This document shows, piece after piece, positions 15,870 through 24,557 of a stretch of DNA of 64,000 nucleotides. Each line of letters starts with the position of its first letter. Positions within the stretch are counted from its first letter, which is position 1. A program made the position numbers and the translations under genes. The stretch spans positions 18,056 through 82,055 of the forward strand of contig CAJUJW010000002.1 of NCBI GenBank assembly GCA_910586735.1, given 5' to 3'. The notes beneath the pieces were generated by a model. It searched no databases. It was not told the origin of the DNA and was given only the letters and a program-made list of their open reading frames with translations. Source of the stretch: an uncultured Oscillibacter sp. Lineage in GTDB: Bacteria > Bacillota > Clostridia > Oscillospirales > Oscillospiraceae.

Positions 15870-17359
15870 AAGATCTGCTGTTGGGAATCGACATCGGCAC
15901 CACGGGCACAAAATGCACCTTTTATGACATGGCCGGGTCGATGGTGGCCAGCGCCTATCAGGAATACCCCATGCTGAACCCCAGGCCCGGCTGGTATGAA
16001 CAGGACCCGCAGAAGTGGTGGGATTCCGTCTGCAAAAACCTGAGAGCGTGCTTTTCTTCAAAAAGTGTTGCGAAGGAGCGGGTGCTGGCCATTGGAATCA
16101 GCGGCACGAACGCGGTTGTTTTGGTGGACGGGAATGGAAGCGCCCTCTGTCCCGCGCTGGGGCTGCACGACCGGCGGTCTGAGGAGCAGCTGGCCTGGCT
16201 GAGGGAGCGGATTGACGGGGCGGAAATCTTAAGAATCACCGGCAACCGGCTGGCGAAGGGCAGCTTCGCGCTGCCTAGGCTGAAATGGATGCAGGAGCAA
16301 CTGCCGGAGGCTATGGAGAAGAGCCGCTGCTTCCTGACGCCGGGAGGATATGTTACACAGCATCTGACAGGGGAGTTTATAATTAGCCATTCCCGGGCAA
16401 ATTTAACCTTGATGGCGGACATCCACACGGGGAACTGGTCGGATGCCATTGTGGAGGCGGCGGAGTTTCCCCGCAGTCGTCTTCCCAAAAGCGTCGCGCC
16501 CTGTACGGTGGTTGGAGCCGTGACTGCGGCGGCGGCGGCAGAGACCGGACTGCTGGAGGGGACGCCGGTGGCGGCGGAAAATGTGGATACCGTTGCCGCC
16601 ACCCTGGCGGCGGGCGCCGTGGAGCCGGGAGACATCGCCATTACTATCGGAAGTAGCGGGCGGGTCTGCTGCATCAGCGGCCGCCCAATGATCAATGAAA
16701 AGCTCTTGAACTGTGAGAGCCCCATTCCCGGGAGATGGACGGTCATCCAGACCACGGACAACGCGGGCGTTTCCCTGCGATGGTTCCGGGATGTCTTTGG
16801 AAAGACCGCTGCGGAAGAGGTGCGGGGCGGCGAGTCCATCTACGATGTCTTCAACCGGATGGCGGCGGCGGTTCCCCCCGGAGCGGAGGGACTGCTATAT
16901 CTTCCCTATCTATCTGGAGAGCAGAGCCCGATTTGGAACCCCAGTGCCCGGGGCGTGTTCTTCGGCATGGGGCTGGAGAGCGGCTATGGGCATTTCGTCC
17001 GGGCGGTGATGGAAGGCGTCGCTTTTTCTATTAAGGATTGCCTGGGTGTGCTGGAGCTGGAGGAGCTCCCCCCGTTTATTCCCATGGGCGGCGGCGCGGC
17101 AAACAGCGGCCTCTGGTGCCAGATTTTCGCGGACGTTCTGGGATGCCCGATCTCTAAAGCGCCATACGCCGAGACGGAGACCTTGGGCGCCGCCATCACG
17201 GCGGTCAAAAGCGTGGGCAGCCCCTTCCCGCGCGGGGAGGCGGCGCCGGATAAGGCGCCCCTGTTTATGCCGCGCCGGGAGTACACGGAACGCTATCAAG
17301 AGTCGTTCAGAAAGTACAAATCTGTGTACAACCATTTAATCTGTGATTTTGGTGGTTAA
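15866..17359 (+). CDS. FGGY-family carbohydrate kinase
   Basis: 497 residues with the complete family architecture: N-terminal LLLGIDIGTTGTKCTFYD (ATP phosphate loop), GWYEQDPQKWWDSV, GISGTNAVVLVD and LGLHDRRSEEQL in the first domain, then ITIGSSGRVC, LPYLSGEQSPIWNPSARGVFFGM and the C-terminal GGGAANSGLWCQIFADVLG. FGGY kinases phosphorylate ketoses or polyols (xylulose, ribulose, fuculose, glycerol, erythritol). It overlaps the aldolase by 4 nt. The operon order epimerase-aldolase-kinase followed by a TRAP importer indicates that it activates the imported or isomerised sugar. Confidence 0.92.
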   Translation: MKDLLLGIDIGTTGTKCTFYDMAGSMVASAYQEYPMLNPRPGWYEQDPQKWWDSVCKNLRACFSSKSVAKERVLAIGISGTNAVVLVDGNGSALCPALGLHDRRSEEQLAWLRERIDGAEILRITGNRLAKGSFALPRLKWMQEQLPEAMEKSRCFLTPGGYVTQHLTGEFIISHSRANLTLMADIHTGNWSDAIVEAAEFPRSRLPKSVAPCTVVGAVTAAAAAETGLLEGTPVAAENVDTVAATLAAGAVEPGDIAITIGSSGRVCCISGRPMINEKLLNCESPIPGRWTVIQTTDNAGVSLRWFRDVFGKTAAEEVRGGESIYDVFNRMAAAVPPGAEGLLYLPYLSGEQSPIWNPSARGVFFGMGLESGYGHFVRAVMEGVAFSIKDCLGVLELEELPPFIPMGGGAANSGLWCQIFADVLGCPISKAPYAETETLGAAITAVKSVGSPFPRGEAAPDKAPLFMPRREYTERYQESFRKYKSVYNHLICDFGG

Positions 17360-17367
17360 CCCAGCAG

Positions 17368-17379
17368 AAAATGTTAAAA
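17368..17379 (+). promoter_or_regulatory. Second AAAATGTTAAAA element, upstream of the TRAP operon
   Basis: Identical 12-mer to 14234-14245. The whole 17360-17570 region is AT-rich and holds repeated AACAAAATAA elements (17426 and 17465 areas) beside the palindrome at 17437-17485. Confidence 0.4.
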
Positions 17380-17436
17380 ACTTTGTTTATAATAACAATT
17401 ATGATATTCTATTTGTAGTGAACCTAACAAAATAAG

Positions 17437-17485
17437 ATTATACACCATTATTTTGATTGATATTAACAAAATAATGGTGTATAAT
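17437..17485. repeat. Perfect 19-bp inverted repeat upstream of dctP
   Basis: Arms at 17437-17455 and 17467-17485 are exact complements around an 11-nt loop. No T run follows either arm, so it is not an ordinary terminator. It lies about 85 bp before the dctP start and could be a double operator or a cruciform/attenuator controlling the transporter separately from the enzymes. Confidence 0.8.
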
Positions 17486-17570
17486 TACAAATGCAGATAG
17501 GGATTTTCCTCTTAAATGGGCCTTATTTGTTGCAAAAACCACTAATTATGACAAAAAGGAGAATGTTGCG

Positions 17571-18656
17571 ATGGAAAAGAAGAGAGTTTTAAGCATTATT
17601 ATCACATTAGTAATGGTATTTTCTCTAACCGCGTGTGGGAATTCCCTGAATGCCCCGGTGACAAACGGAACAGATCAGGCAAAAACGGACACTGGCACGG
17701 ACAAAGACACCTCCGCGCCCAGCGAAAACAAAGAAGCTACCTATGTCATGAACATCGGAAACGTCGCCGGAACGGATCACCCCATCAACGTCGCGCTGCG
17801 CAGCTTTAAAGCGGCGGTGGAAGAGCGCACGAACGGGGACCTGACGGTTGACATCTACGACAATTCCGTCCTGGGCGGCGAGCTTGAGCTGCTGGAACAG
17901 GTCAACAACGGGCTCCTGGAGTCGGCGGTGGAAATGGGCGGTTCCAACTGGGAATCCTACAACGGCGCGGCGGACGTGGCGCTGATCCCCTTCCTCTTCA
18001 AAAGCGTCGAGGACGGCCGGAACGCCTGGAACAACACGGATTTCAGCCGGAAGTTTGAAGAGGAAATCATCAAGCCCAACGGCGCGACCATGCTGTCCGT
18101 CTGGGAGAGCGGCATGCGGCACATGACCAACAATACCCGCCCGATTGAAAAGCCTGAGGATATGGCGGGAATCGCATTCCGCACGTCCCAGAACGACATG
18201 AAACTTCAGATGTTCGACGCGCTGGACTCCTCTGTCCAGATGATTGCCTTCGGCGAGCTGTTCTCCGCTTTGCAGCAGGGAACCGTGGACGGGCAGGAGA
18301 ACCCCCTGTCCAACATTGAGTCCTCCTCTCTGAACGAGGTGCAGAAGTACCTCTCCATGACCGGGCATATGTATGATGTCTGCGTGTTTATCTGCAACAC
18401 CGCCTGGTATGAGGGCCTGCCTGCGGAGTACCAGACGATTCTGATGGAAGAGGCGGCGAACGCGCGCCTGGTGGAGCTGGAGGAGAACGACGAGAACGTC
18501 ATCCGTCAGCGCCTGGAGGAAAAGGGAATGCTGACCAACGAGGTGGACAAGGACGCTTTCATCGAGAAAATGTCCGATATCTGGACCCGGTTCGATAAGG
18601 AATACGGCCCCGAGTGGATTGACCTGGCGCTTGCCGCCCAGGGCCTGAACCGGTAA
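17571..18656 (+). CDS. dctP: TRAP transporter substrate-binding lipoprotein, DctP family
   Basis: 361 residues. The start MEKKRVLSIIITLVMVFSL runs into the lipobox LTAC with C22 as lipidation site, then a Ser/Thr/Asp-rich linker to about residue 55. The mature part follows the DctP fold: HPINVALRSFKAAVEERTNGDLTVDIY, the long helix region and GIAFRTSQNDM, which contains the conserved Arg that salt-bridges an organic-acid ligand, followed by GELFSALQQGTVDGQENP. The conserved Arg suggests a carboxylate substrate such as a sugar acid, fitting the aldolases nearby. It is followed by dctQ and dctM. Confidence 0.93.
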   Translation: MEKKRVLSIIITLVMVFSLTACGNSLNAPVTNGTDQAKTDTGTDKDTSAPSENKEATYVMNIGNVAGTDHPINVALRSFKAAVEERTNGDLTVDIYDNSVLGGELELLEQVNNGLLESAVEMGGSNWESYNGAADVALIPFLFKSVEDGRNAWNNTDFSRKFEEEIIKPNGATMLSVWESGMRHMTNNTRPIEKPEDMAGIAFRTSQNDMKLQMFDALDSSVQMIAFGELFSALQQGTVDGQENPLSNIESSSLNEVQKYLSMTGHMYDVCVFICNTAWYEGLPAEYQTILMEEAANARLVELEENDENVIRQRLEEKGMLTNEVDKDAFIEKMSDIWTRFDKEYGPEWIDLALAAQGLNR

Positions 18657-18847
18657 CTTCGGCGGCGGCGTTTGACAGGGCGGCCCGCCTGAGAAAAGGG
18701 GAGGGGGAGATCTGGTGTATACCGCAGCCGGTCTTCCCCTTCTTCCCTTCGGATGCCGCGGGACGCCTGCCATATCTGAAACGCGGAAACGCCGCCGGCC
18801 CGTTGGAGTTACACGACTGACTGGAATAGTTTATAGGAGGTGCTGGA

Positions 18848-19405
18848 GTGGGAAAATTACTTCATTTTATCCGGGAGGCGCTGAAGGTCACTTGCTGTCT
18901 GGTGCTCAGCCTGATGAGCGTCATTGTGTTCATGCAGGTGGTAAACCGCAACCTGTTCGATAAATCCTTCGTGTGGGTGGAAGAGCTTGCGGGTATGTGC
19001 ATGGTTGGAATCGCGTTCCTCGGCGCGGCTCTGGCAACCAGCAACGACGGGCACACGCGCATCGACTTTGTGATTTTGAAGCTACCGAAACGCGGGACCA
19101 CTATCATGTACATGATCGGAAACGCGATCTGCGCGGTCTTCGTCTGCATCTTGGCCTACTACTCTGTCCCGCTGATTCAGGGCTCTTTGAACAGCTTGAC
19201 GCCCAGGCTGAAGCTGCCTTACGCCATCAACTATATCGTGGTGCTGATCAGCGCGGTGCTGATGCTGGTTTACCTGATTGCCCTTATCATACAGGACTGG
19301 AAAAAGTTGAAGACGATTCCCAAGGGGGCGAAGAACTCCCTGGAGGAGACGCTGGAGAGCAGTATGGAGGCTGAGCTCGGAGGTAAGGAGGGGATTGGAG
19401 AATGA
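18848..19405 (+). CDS. dctQ: TRAP transporter small permease, DctQ family
   Basis: 185 residues with four membrane helices, starting at GTG 18848 with AGGAGG at 18836 onward. The conserved DctQ pattern NRNLFDKSFVWVEELAGMCMVGIAFLGAA followed by TRIDFVI is clear. The 191-bp gap after dctP has no gene I can support. Its stop overlaps the dctM start by 4 nt, consistent with the DctQ-DctM complex being made together. Membrane component of a sodium-driven TRAP importer. Confidence 0.9.
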   Translation: MGKLLHFIREALKVTCCLVLSLMSVIVFMQVVNRNLFDKSFVWVEELAGMCMVGIAFLGAALATSNDGHTRIDFVILKLPKRGTTIMYMIGNAICAVFVCILAYYSVPLIQGSLNSLTPRLKLPYAINYIVVLISAVLMLVYLIALIIQDWKKLKTIPKGAKNSLEETLESSMEAELGGKEGIGE

Positions 19406-20682
19406 ACCCAATCGCATTGCTGTTTATCACCCTGGCGGTCTGCCTGATCATCGGGATTCCAGTCAGCTTTTCCATCGGTATCAGCTGCATGATGTTCCTG
19501 GCGGCGAACGGATATCCCCCCATGAGCATTCTGGTGCAGCGCATGGTGGGAGGCGCCCAGTCCTTTACATTGATGGCTCTGCCCATGTTCGTGTTCGCGG
19601 GAGCCCTGATGGCTTACGGCAGTACGCCCAGGCTGATGCGCCTAGCCAATATGCTGCTGGGGAAGATGCCCGGTGGACTGGGCGCGGCGGCCATGGCGAC
19701 CTGCGGCTTCTTCGGCGCGGTATCAGGCTCCGGCGTGGCGAGCACCGCGGCCATCGGCGGCATTATGGGCCCCGAGATGGTGAAGCAGGGATATAGAAAG
19801 GGCATTACCGCCGGTCTCCTGGCGGCGGGCGGCGCAATGGCCAGCATCATCCCGCCCAGCATCGTGATGGTGGTCTATTCCGCCTCCGCCGGCGTCTCCA
19901 TCGGGGACATGTTCCTCAGCGGGTTTGGCCCGGGCATCCTGACCATTGGCGCGCTGATTGCCTTGAACTGCTTCATCGCGAAAAAGAGCGGGACCATGAA
20001 TCTGGACCACACCTACACCGCCGCCGAGCGTCTTTCCATCTGGCTGGACGCCCTGCTGCCCCTGGTCACGCCCATTATTATCATCGGGGGCGTACTCAGC
20101 GGGCTCCTGACCGCCACGGAGGCGTCGGTCGTGGCCGCGCTCTACGCGCTTTTGCTGGCGGTGTTTGTGTACCGGGAGCTGAACTTCAAGACCTTCGTCA
20201 AGGTCGCCTATGAGAGCGTGATCTCAAGCGCCATTATCCTGTTCATCATTGCCGTGGCCTCTCCCTTCGGCTGGATTATGGCGACCCAGAATGTGCCGCA
20301 GATGTTTACGCAGGCGCTGCTGGGCTTTACGAACAACCCCTATGTCATTCTGGGAATCTTCTTTATCCTGCTGCTGATCCTGGGCTGCTTCATGGAGACC
20401 ATTTGCATCATCATCCTTATGACGCCCATTTTGCTGCCCATCGCCATGCAGATGGGCCTGCATCCGGTCCACTTCGGCATCGCGATGCTGATGAATCTGG
20501 CGGTGGGCGGCTGCACGCCTCCGCTGTCGGTGTGCCTGTTCACCTCCTGCCGAATCCTGAAAATGCGGGTGGAGGAGTCTTTCCCGGATATGTGGTACGT
20601 CCTGATTACCGTCACGGCCTGCGCGCTGATTACACTGTCTTTCCCGCAGCTATCCATGTTCCTAGTGAACCTGTCAAAGTAG
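19402..20682 (+). CDS. dctM: TRAP transporter large permease, DctM family
   Basis: 426 residues, about 12 membrane segments. Motifs are ALPMFVFAGALMAYG, FGAVSGSGVASTAAIGGIMGPEM (the highly conserved DctM GSG stretch), ASIIPPSIVMVVYSA and GCFMETICIIILMTPILLP. It forms the transport channel with DctQ and receives substrate from the lipoprotein DctP. Located in the rightward catabolic arm, it feeds the kinase/aldolase pathway. Confidence 0.94.
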   Translation: MNPIALLFITLAVCLIIGIPVSFSIGISCMMFLAANGYPPMSILVQRMVGGAQSFTLMALPMFVFAGALMAYGSTPRLMRLANMLLGKMPGGLGAAAMATCGFFGAVSGSGVASTAAIGGIMGPEMVKQGYRKGITAGLLAAGGAMASIIPPSIVMVVYSASAGVSIGDMFLSGFGPGILTIGALIALNCFIAKKSGTMNLDHTYTAAERLSIWLDALLPLVTPIIIIGGVLSGLLTATEASVVAALYALLLAVFVYRELNFKTFVKVAYESVISSAIILFIIAVASPFGWIMATQNVPQMFTQALLGFTNNPYVILGIFFILLLILGCFMETICIIILMTPILLPIAMQMGLHPVHFGIAMLMNLAVGGCTPPLSVCLFTSCRILKMRVEESFPDMWYVLITVTACALITLSFPQLSMFLVNLSK

Positions 20683-20724
20683 TCTCAAAAAGAAACTTCA
20701 ATCTATGAGGAGGAAAATCGAAGT

Positions 20725-21489
20725 ATGATGCAGCAGAATTTTAAGGCCCTTTTGAGAGAGAACGAGCGGGTTGCCGGCCTGTTTTTAAACGCCGCCTGCC
20801 CTGAGCTGCTGGAGATTGCCGCCTACGCGGGATTCCAGTTTGTCATCATAGACAACGAGCACGGAAGCTGGGACGGCGCCACCCACGCCCACATGATCCG
20901 CGCGGCGGACGCGGCGGGCATTGTGCCCATTATCCGCGTGTCCCGCATTGATGAAACCGAAATCAAGAAGGCTCTGGACTCCGGTGCGGCGGGTGTTATG
21001 ATTCCCGGAGTCAGCAGCGTGGAGGACGCGAAGCTGGCGCTTCAGTACAGCAAGTTTGCCCCCATGGGCAGCCGGGGCGCCTGCCCCTACGTCCGCGCCA
21101 ACCAATTCAGCGCCGGGGACAGGACGCAGTATTTTGACGCCTGCAACCGGGAACAGGCCGTCGTCATGCTCATAGAGGGCAAAGAGGGGCTCCAGGCCTT
21201 CGACGACATCATCGCCATGGACGAGGTGGACTGCGTGTTCTTCGGCCCCTGCGATATGGCGGTCTCTCTGGGGCATCCCGGCGAGGATGAGCACCCCGAG
21301 GTAATCAAGGCAATCACCGACATGATTGCGCGGGCAAAGTCCAAGGGCGTCTACTCGGGCATGATGGGCTTTGACGGAAAGAACAGCCGCAGCTGGCTGG
21401 ACAAGGGAGCGGATTACGTCTGCGCTCTGAGCGACGTTGGGCTGTTCTACGAGGTCTGCAAAAAGACCGTGGATGAAATCAAGGAATAA
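20725..21489 (+). CDS. HpcH/HpaI aldolase family protein (second copy)
   Basis: 254 residues, starting at the first of two ATGs (20725) after TGAGGAGG. It carries FVIIDNEHGSWDGATHAHMIRAADAAG, AAGVMIPGVSSVEDAK, GSRGACPYVRANQFS and VFFGPCDMAVSLG, aligning over the full length with the first copy at 13385-14152. A pyruvate- or 2-oxoacid-dependent aldolase acting on 2-keto-3-deoxy acid sugars is the expected function. It is the last gene of the rightward arm, followed by a strong terminator. Having one such aldolase on each divergent operon suggests two related substrates or stereoisomers. Confidence 0.9.
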   Translation: MMQQNFKALLRENERVAGLFLNAACPELLEIAAYAGFQFVIIDNEHGSWDGATHAHMIRAADAAGIVPIIRVSRIDETEIKKALDSGAAGVMIPGVSSVEDAKLALQYSKFAPMGSRGACPYVRANQFSAGDRTQYFDACNREQAVVMLIEGKEGLQAFDDIIAMDEVDCVFFGPCDMAVSLGHPGEDEHPEVIKAITDMIARAKSKGVYSGMMGFDGKNSRSWLDKGADYVCALSDVGLFYEVCKKTVDEIKE

Positions 21490-21530
21490 GCCCCGCCTTC
21501 ATGGCCGGGAAGCGCCGCTGAACAGAATGA

Positions 21531-21565
21531 AAGAACTCCGGGCCCCGTGGGCCCGGAGTTCTTTT
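21531..21565 (+). terminator. Strong intrinsic terminator of the rightward arm
   Basis: A perfect 15-bp stem (21531-21545 with 21549-21563) and a CGT loop; the arm ends in TTCTTTT. Because the stem starts with AAGAA it can work in both directions and also closes the convergent xylulokinase unit. Confidence 0.88.
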
Positions 21566-21629
21566 CACGCTGGCGGCGCTGGGGAAACTGCCGGAAAGAC
21601 GGCCCGGCATAATTCGCCGCGCTGAGAGC

Positions 21630-23099
21630 TCACTGAATCTTCTCAAAGACGTTTTTCAGGCTTGGATACAGCAGGCGGAACTGCTGATAGCGCTCCTCGT
21701 ACTTCTTTGTCAATTCCAGATCCGGCTCCTCTGCCGCCGTGGTTTTGACAATCTGCCCGGCGGCCTCCTGCACGCTGGAATATTCCCCGCCGGCCACCAT
21801 GGCCAATATGGCGGCACCCATGCTGGGGCCCTCCTCACAGGCGGGAATGTCCAAGGCCAGCTGAAGCGTATTGGCTATGATCTTTCGCCACAGGGGGCTC
21901 TTGGCCCCGCCGCCGCAGATCGTGGCCCGGGGCAGGACGATGCCCAGGGACCTGGCGATTTCAAGCATGTCCCGCATCCCGAAGGCCACCCCCTCCAGGA
22001 CGGCCTGGGTCAGATCATGACGGCTGGTATCCAGCGTGATGCCCGTAAAGGTCCCCCGGGCGTTGGGGGCGTTCCAAGGAGAGCGCTCGCCCATCAGATA
22101 GGGCAGGAAAAAGACATGATTCTCCCCCAGGCCCCGGATTTCGCTTTGCAGGGCGGCGTAATCCTTGACCTGCAAAATCTCTCCGGCCCACCACTCGTTG
22201 CAGGCCGCGGCGCTCAGCATGCAGCCCATCAGGTGATAGTTGCCATCCGCGTGGCCGAAGGAATGGAGGGCGTAAGCGCTGTCCATGCGGAACGTGCGGG
22301 AGGAGATGAACAGGGTTCCGCTTGTGCCCAGGGACAGATTGCATTTTCCGTCCCCGACGGTGTTGGTGCCCACGGCGGCCGCCGCGTTGTCTCCAGCCCC
22401 GGCCGCGACCACGACTCCCTCCGGCAGTCCCAACGCGCCGGCCAGCTCCCGTTTCAAGGTGCCCACCTGCTCATAGCTCTCATAGACCCTTGGCAGGCAG
22501 CTCTGGTCGATTCCGCAGATCCGGCACATCTCCCCGGACCAGCTCCGGTTTTTCACGTCCAGCAGGAGCGTCCCCGAGGCGTCCGAAACGTCCGTGCAAA
22601 AGGTCCCCGTCATGCGGTAGCACAAATAGTCCTTGGGGAGCATGATTTTCTGGATGCGCTCGAAATTCTCCGGCTCGACCTGTTTCAGCCACAGCAGCTT
22701 TGCGGCGGTGAAGCTGGCGAAGGAGATGTTCCCCGTGCAGGCGGCAAGCGTGTCCTGCCCAACCTCGGTGTTGAGATAATCGGATTCCCGCTTTGCCCGT
22801 CCGTCGTTCCACAGGATGCAGGGGCGGATTACCCGGTCTTCCCGGTCGAGAATTACCAGACCGTGCATCTGTCCCCCAAAGCTCAGTCCGGCAATGCGGG
22901 ACTTGTCCGTGCCGGCAATCAGCTCCGCCATGCCGTCTACCGCAGCGTTGTATCAGTCCTCCGGGTCCTGTTCGGACCACCCTGGGCAAGGGAAGGACAG
23001 GGGATATTTTCGGAAGACCTCCTTCAAAACCTCGCCGGTTTCGTTTGTCAGCAGGAGCTTGACGGCAGACGTGCCCAGATCAATTCCGATATACTGCAT
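21630..23099 (-). pseudogene. xylB: Xylulokinase-like FGGY kinase interrupted by an in-frame TGA
   Basis: Translation from the ATG at 23099 (after GGAGGG) gives MQYIGIDLGTSAVKLLLTNE, then a normal FGGY N-domain up to WSEQDPED at codon 48. Codon 49 (22955-22953) is TGA where xylulokinases have a conserved Trp before YNA; TGG to TGA is one base. The same frame then runs on to 21630 with FGGQMHGLVILD, ILWNDGRAK, LGTSGTLFISS, YLMGERSPWNAPNARGTFTGI and a C-terminal GGGAKSPLWRKIIANTL. Nothing else is damaged, so the lesion is recent, strain-specific or a sequence error. Without the first 56 residues a downstream ATG product would lack the ATP loop. Other genes in the window end in TGA, so the codon is a normal stop here. 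Confidence 0.85.
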
Positions 23100-23226
23100 A
23101 TCGATGTTCCCTCCATCTTTAGAATCTTATATTTCAACGGACAGCGGCCTTTGGGTGTGCGGAATTTCCTATCAAAGGCCATTTCCATATTGCCCGGCAT
23201 GCGGAAGGTTCCCCTATGCGGCGCTC

Positions 23227-24363
23227 TCAAGCGCCCCACACAAAGGCGAACAGCAGGAGCACCGCCAAAAAGCAGACGTTCGTAAACGTGAAGTACCGGA
23301 AGTAAGCGCCCTTGGCCCCTCCCTCTTCCCGGGCAACCAGCTTGTAAGAAATCAGGCTGGCCATGGACGCAATCAGCGTTCCCAGTCCGCCGATGTTTAC
23401 GCCCACTGCCAGGGATGCCAGGTTCTCCGTGAACCCGGACAGCAGCAGCGCGGCTGGTACGTTGCTGATCACCTGACTTGCGGAGGCGCCCGCCAGCAGC
23501 TCGTTGCCGGAGACCATTTGCTGGAGGAGGTCGTAAAAAACGGGAAGCCTGCCCATGTTGCCGATGAACACGAAGAACCCCACAAAGGTCAGGAGAAGGC
23601 TGTAGTCCACACGGGCAAAAATGGACCTGTCAATCAGCGCCAGCCCGATTACCGTAATGATAAGGGTCCGCCCGCAGGGCACCGCCCTGGCCACGGTCAG
23701 CAGGTCCAGGACAAAGAGGGCGAGATACGCCGCCAGCCGGACGGCTTTCTCAGAGAGCCGGACCTTTTCGCCGAACGAGACCACAATGGGGACATTGTAC
23801 GCTCTGGATTGAACCGCGCTCCAGACGACGACCAGGAGAAGGGAGACGCATGTGTATGGGAGCATCAGCCGGACGAACGCCCCCAGAGACATCCCCGCCC
23901 TGCCGTACAGGTAGAGATTCTGCGGATTTCCTACGGGGGTCAGCATGCTTCCGAGATTCGCGGCGACCGTCTGCAATACCACCGTGGGAATGATGAGCCG
24001 CTCCCGGGCCTCCCCGCCGGCCAGGCTGAGAACCGTGAAGGCGAAGGGGACAAAGGTGATGAGCGCCACGTCGTTGGTGACGGCCATACTGGAAAAGAAA
24101 CAGAGCAGGGTTAAAATCAAGACCAGCTGCCCGGTTTTCCGCACCCTGCCCAAAAGCGCCTGGGCGACCCACTGGAAAAGGCTGGTTTCCCGCAGACCGG
24201 CCATTGTCCCCATCAGGCAGAACAGGATGGCCAGGGTCCGAAAGTCAATGTAGGATATGTACTCCGCGTCCGGGCGGACGAGGAACATGGAGCACACGGC
24301 CAGCGCCAGTGCGGCGCACAGCACGGTTTCCCCCTTGAAAAAACGGATGAACTTCTCTTTCAT
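23227..24363 (-). CDS. SLC13/ArsB/CitM-type anion permease
   Basis: 378 residues with about ten to twelve membrane helices. Recognisable stretches are LAILFCLMGTMAGLRET, SMAVTNDVALITFVPF, ANLGSMLTPVGNPQNLYLY and ASQVISNVPAALLLSGFT: paired Asn/Pro-containing half-sites typical of the ion transporter superfamily that includes citrate, arsenite and dicarboxylate carriers. It starts at ATG 24363 with a strong promoter upstream and is followed 127 bp later by the damaged xylulokinase gene, probably on one transcript. The location suggests an organic-acid or sugar-acid substrate; this is inference. Confidence 0.85.
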   Translation of the reverse strand: MKEKFIRFFKGETVLCAALALAVCSMFLVRPDAEYISYIDFRTLAILFCLMGTMAGLRETSLFQWVAQALLGRVRKTGQLVLILTLLCFFSSMAVTNDVALITFVPFAFTVLSLAGGEARERLIIPTVVLQTVAANLGSMLTPVGNPQNLYLYGRAGMSLGAFVRLMLPYTCVSLLLVVVWSAVQSRAYNVPIVVSFGEKVRLSEKAVRLAAYLALFVLDLLTVARAVPCGRTLIITVIGLALIDRSIFARVDYSLLLTFVGFFVFIGNMGRLPVFYDLLQQMVSGNELLAGASASQVISNVPAALLLSGFTENLASLAVGVNIGGLGTLIASMASLISYKLVAREEGGAKGAYFRYFTFTNVCFLAVLLLFAFVWGA

Positions 24364-24398
24364 CAGAGCGCCTCTTTTGCTGAAATTTCTCTCTCAAT

Positions 24399-24427
24399 AT
24401 TATATAACATTTTCCGCGAATAATCAA
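24399..24427 (-). promoter_or_regulatory. Promoter of the permease/xylB unit
   Basis: On the reverse strand TTGATT (24422-24427) and TATAAT (24399-24404) are 17 nt apart. AAAATGTTATAT overlaps the spacer and -10 (24402-24413), matching the candidate DeoR element of the main cluster in its first nine bases. Confidence 0.75.
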
Positions 24428-24460
24428 CCATTTCAGGACCTGAACCGATAAAAAAGCGTG

Positions 24461-24491
24461 CAAAAAGCCGGCCGGATTATCCGGCCGGCTT
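24461..24491 (-). terminator. Intrinsic terminator of the beta-galactosidase gene
   Basis: 12-bp perfect stem (24465-24476 with 24480-24491, AAGCCGGCCGGA), TTA loop, followed on the reverse strand by TTTTTG. It lies about 65 bp after the lacZ stop. Confidence 0.85.
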
Positions 24492-24557
24492 CGCTTGCCG
24501 AAAAGGGAATCAGGACCTGTTCAGCGGGGAGTATGCATCGCGTGGACCCGCCCACTC

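Noticed and set aside
22953..22955. TGA in xylB as a selenocysteine or reassigned codon
   Set aside because: The position is Trp in the family, not Cys, and genes such as glnA and livH end in TGA, so TGA is a normal stop here.
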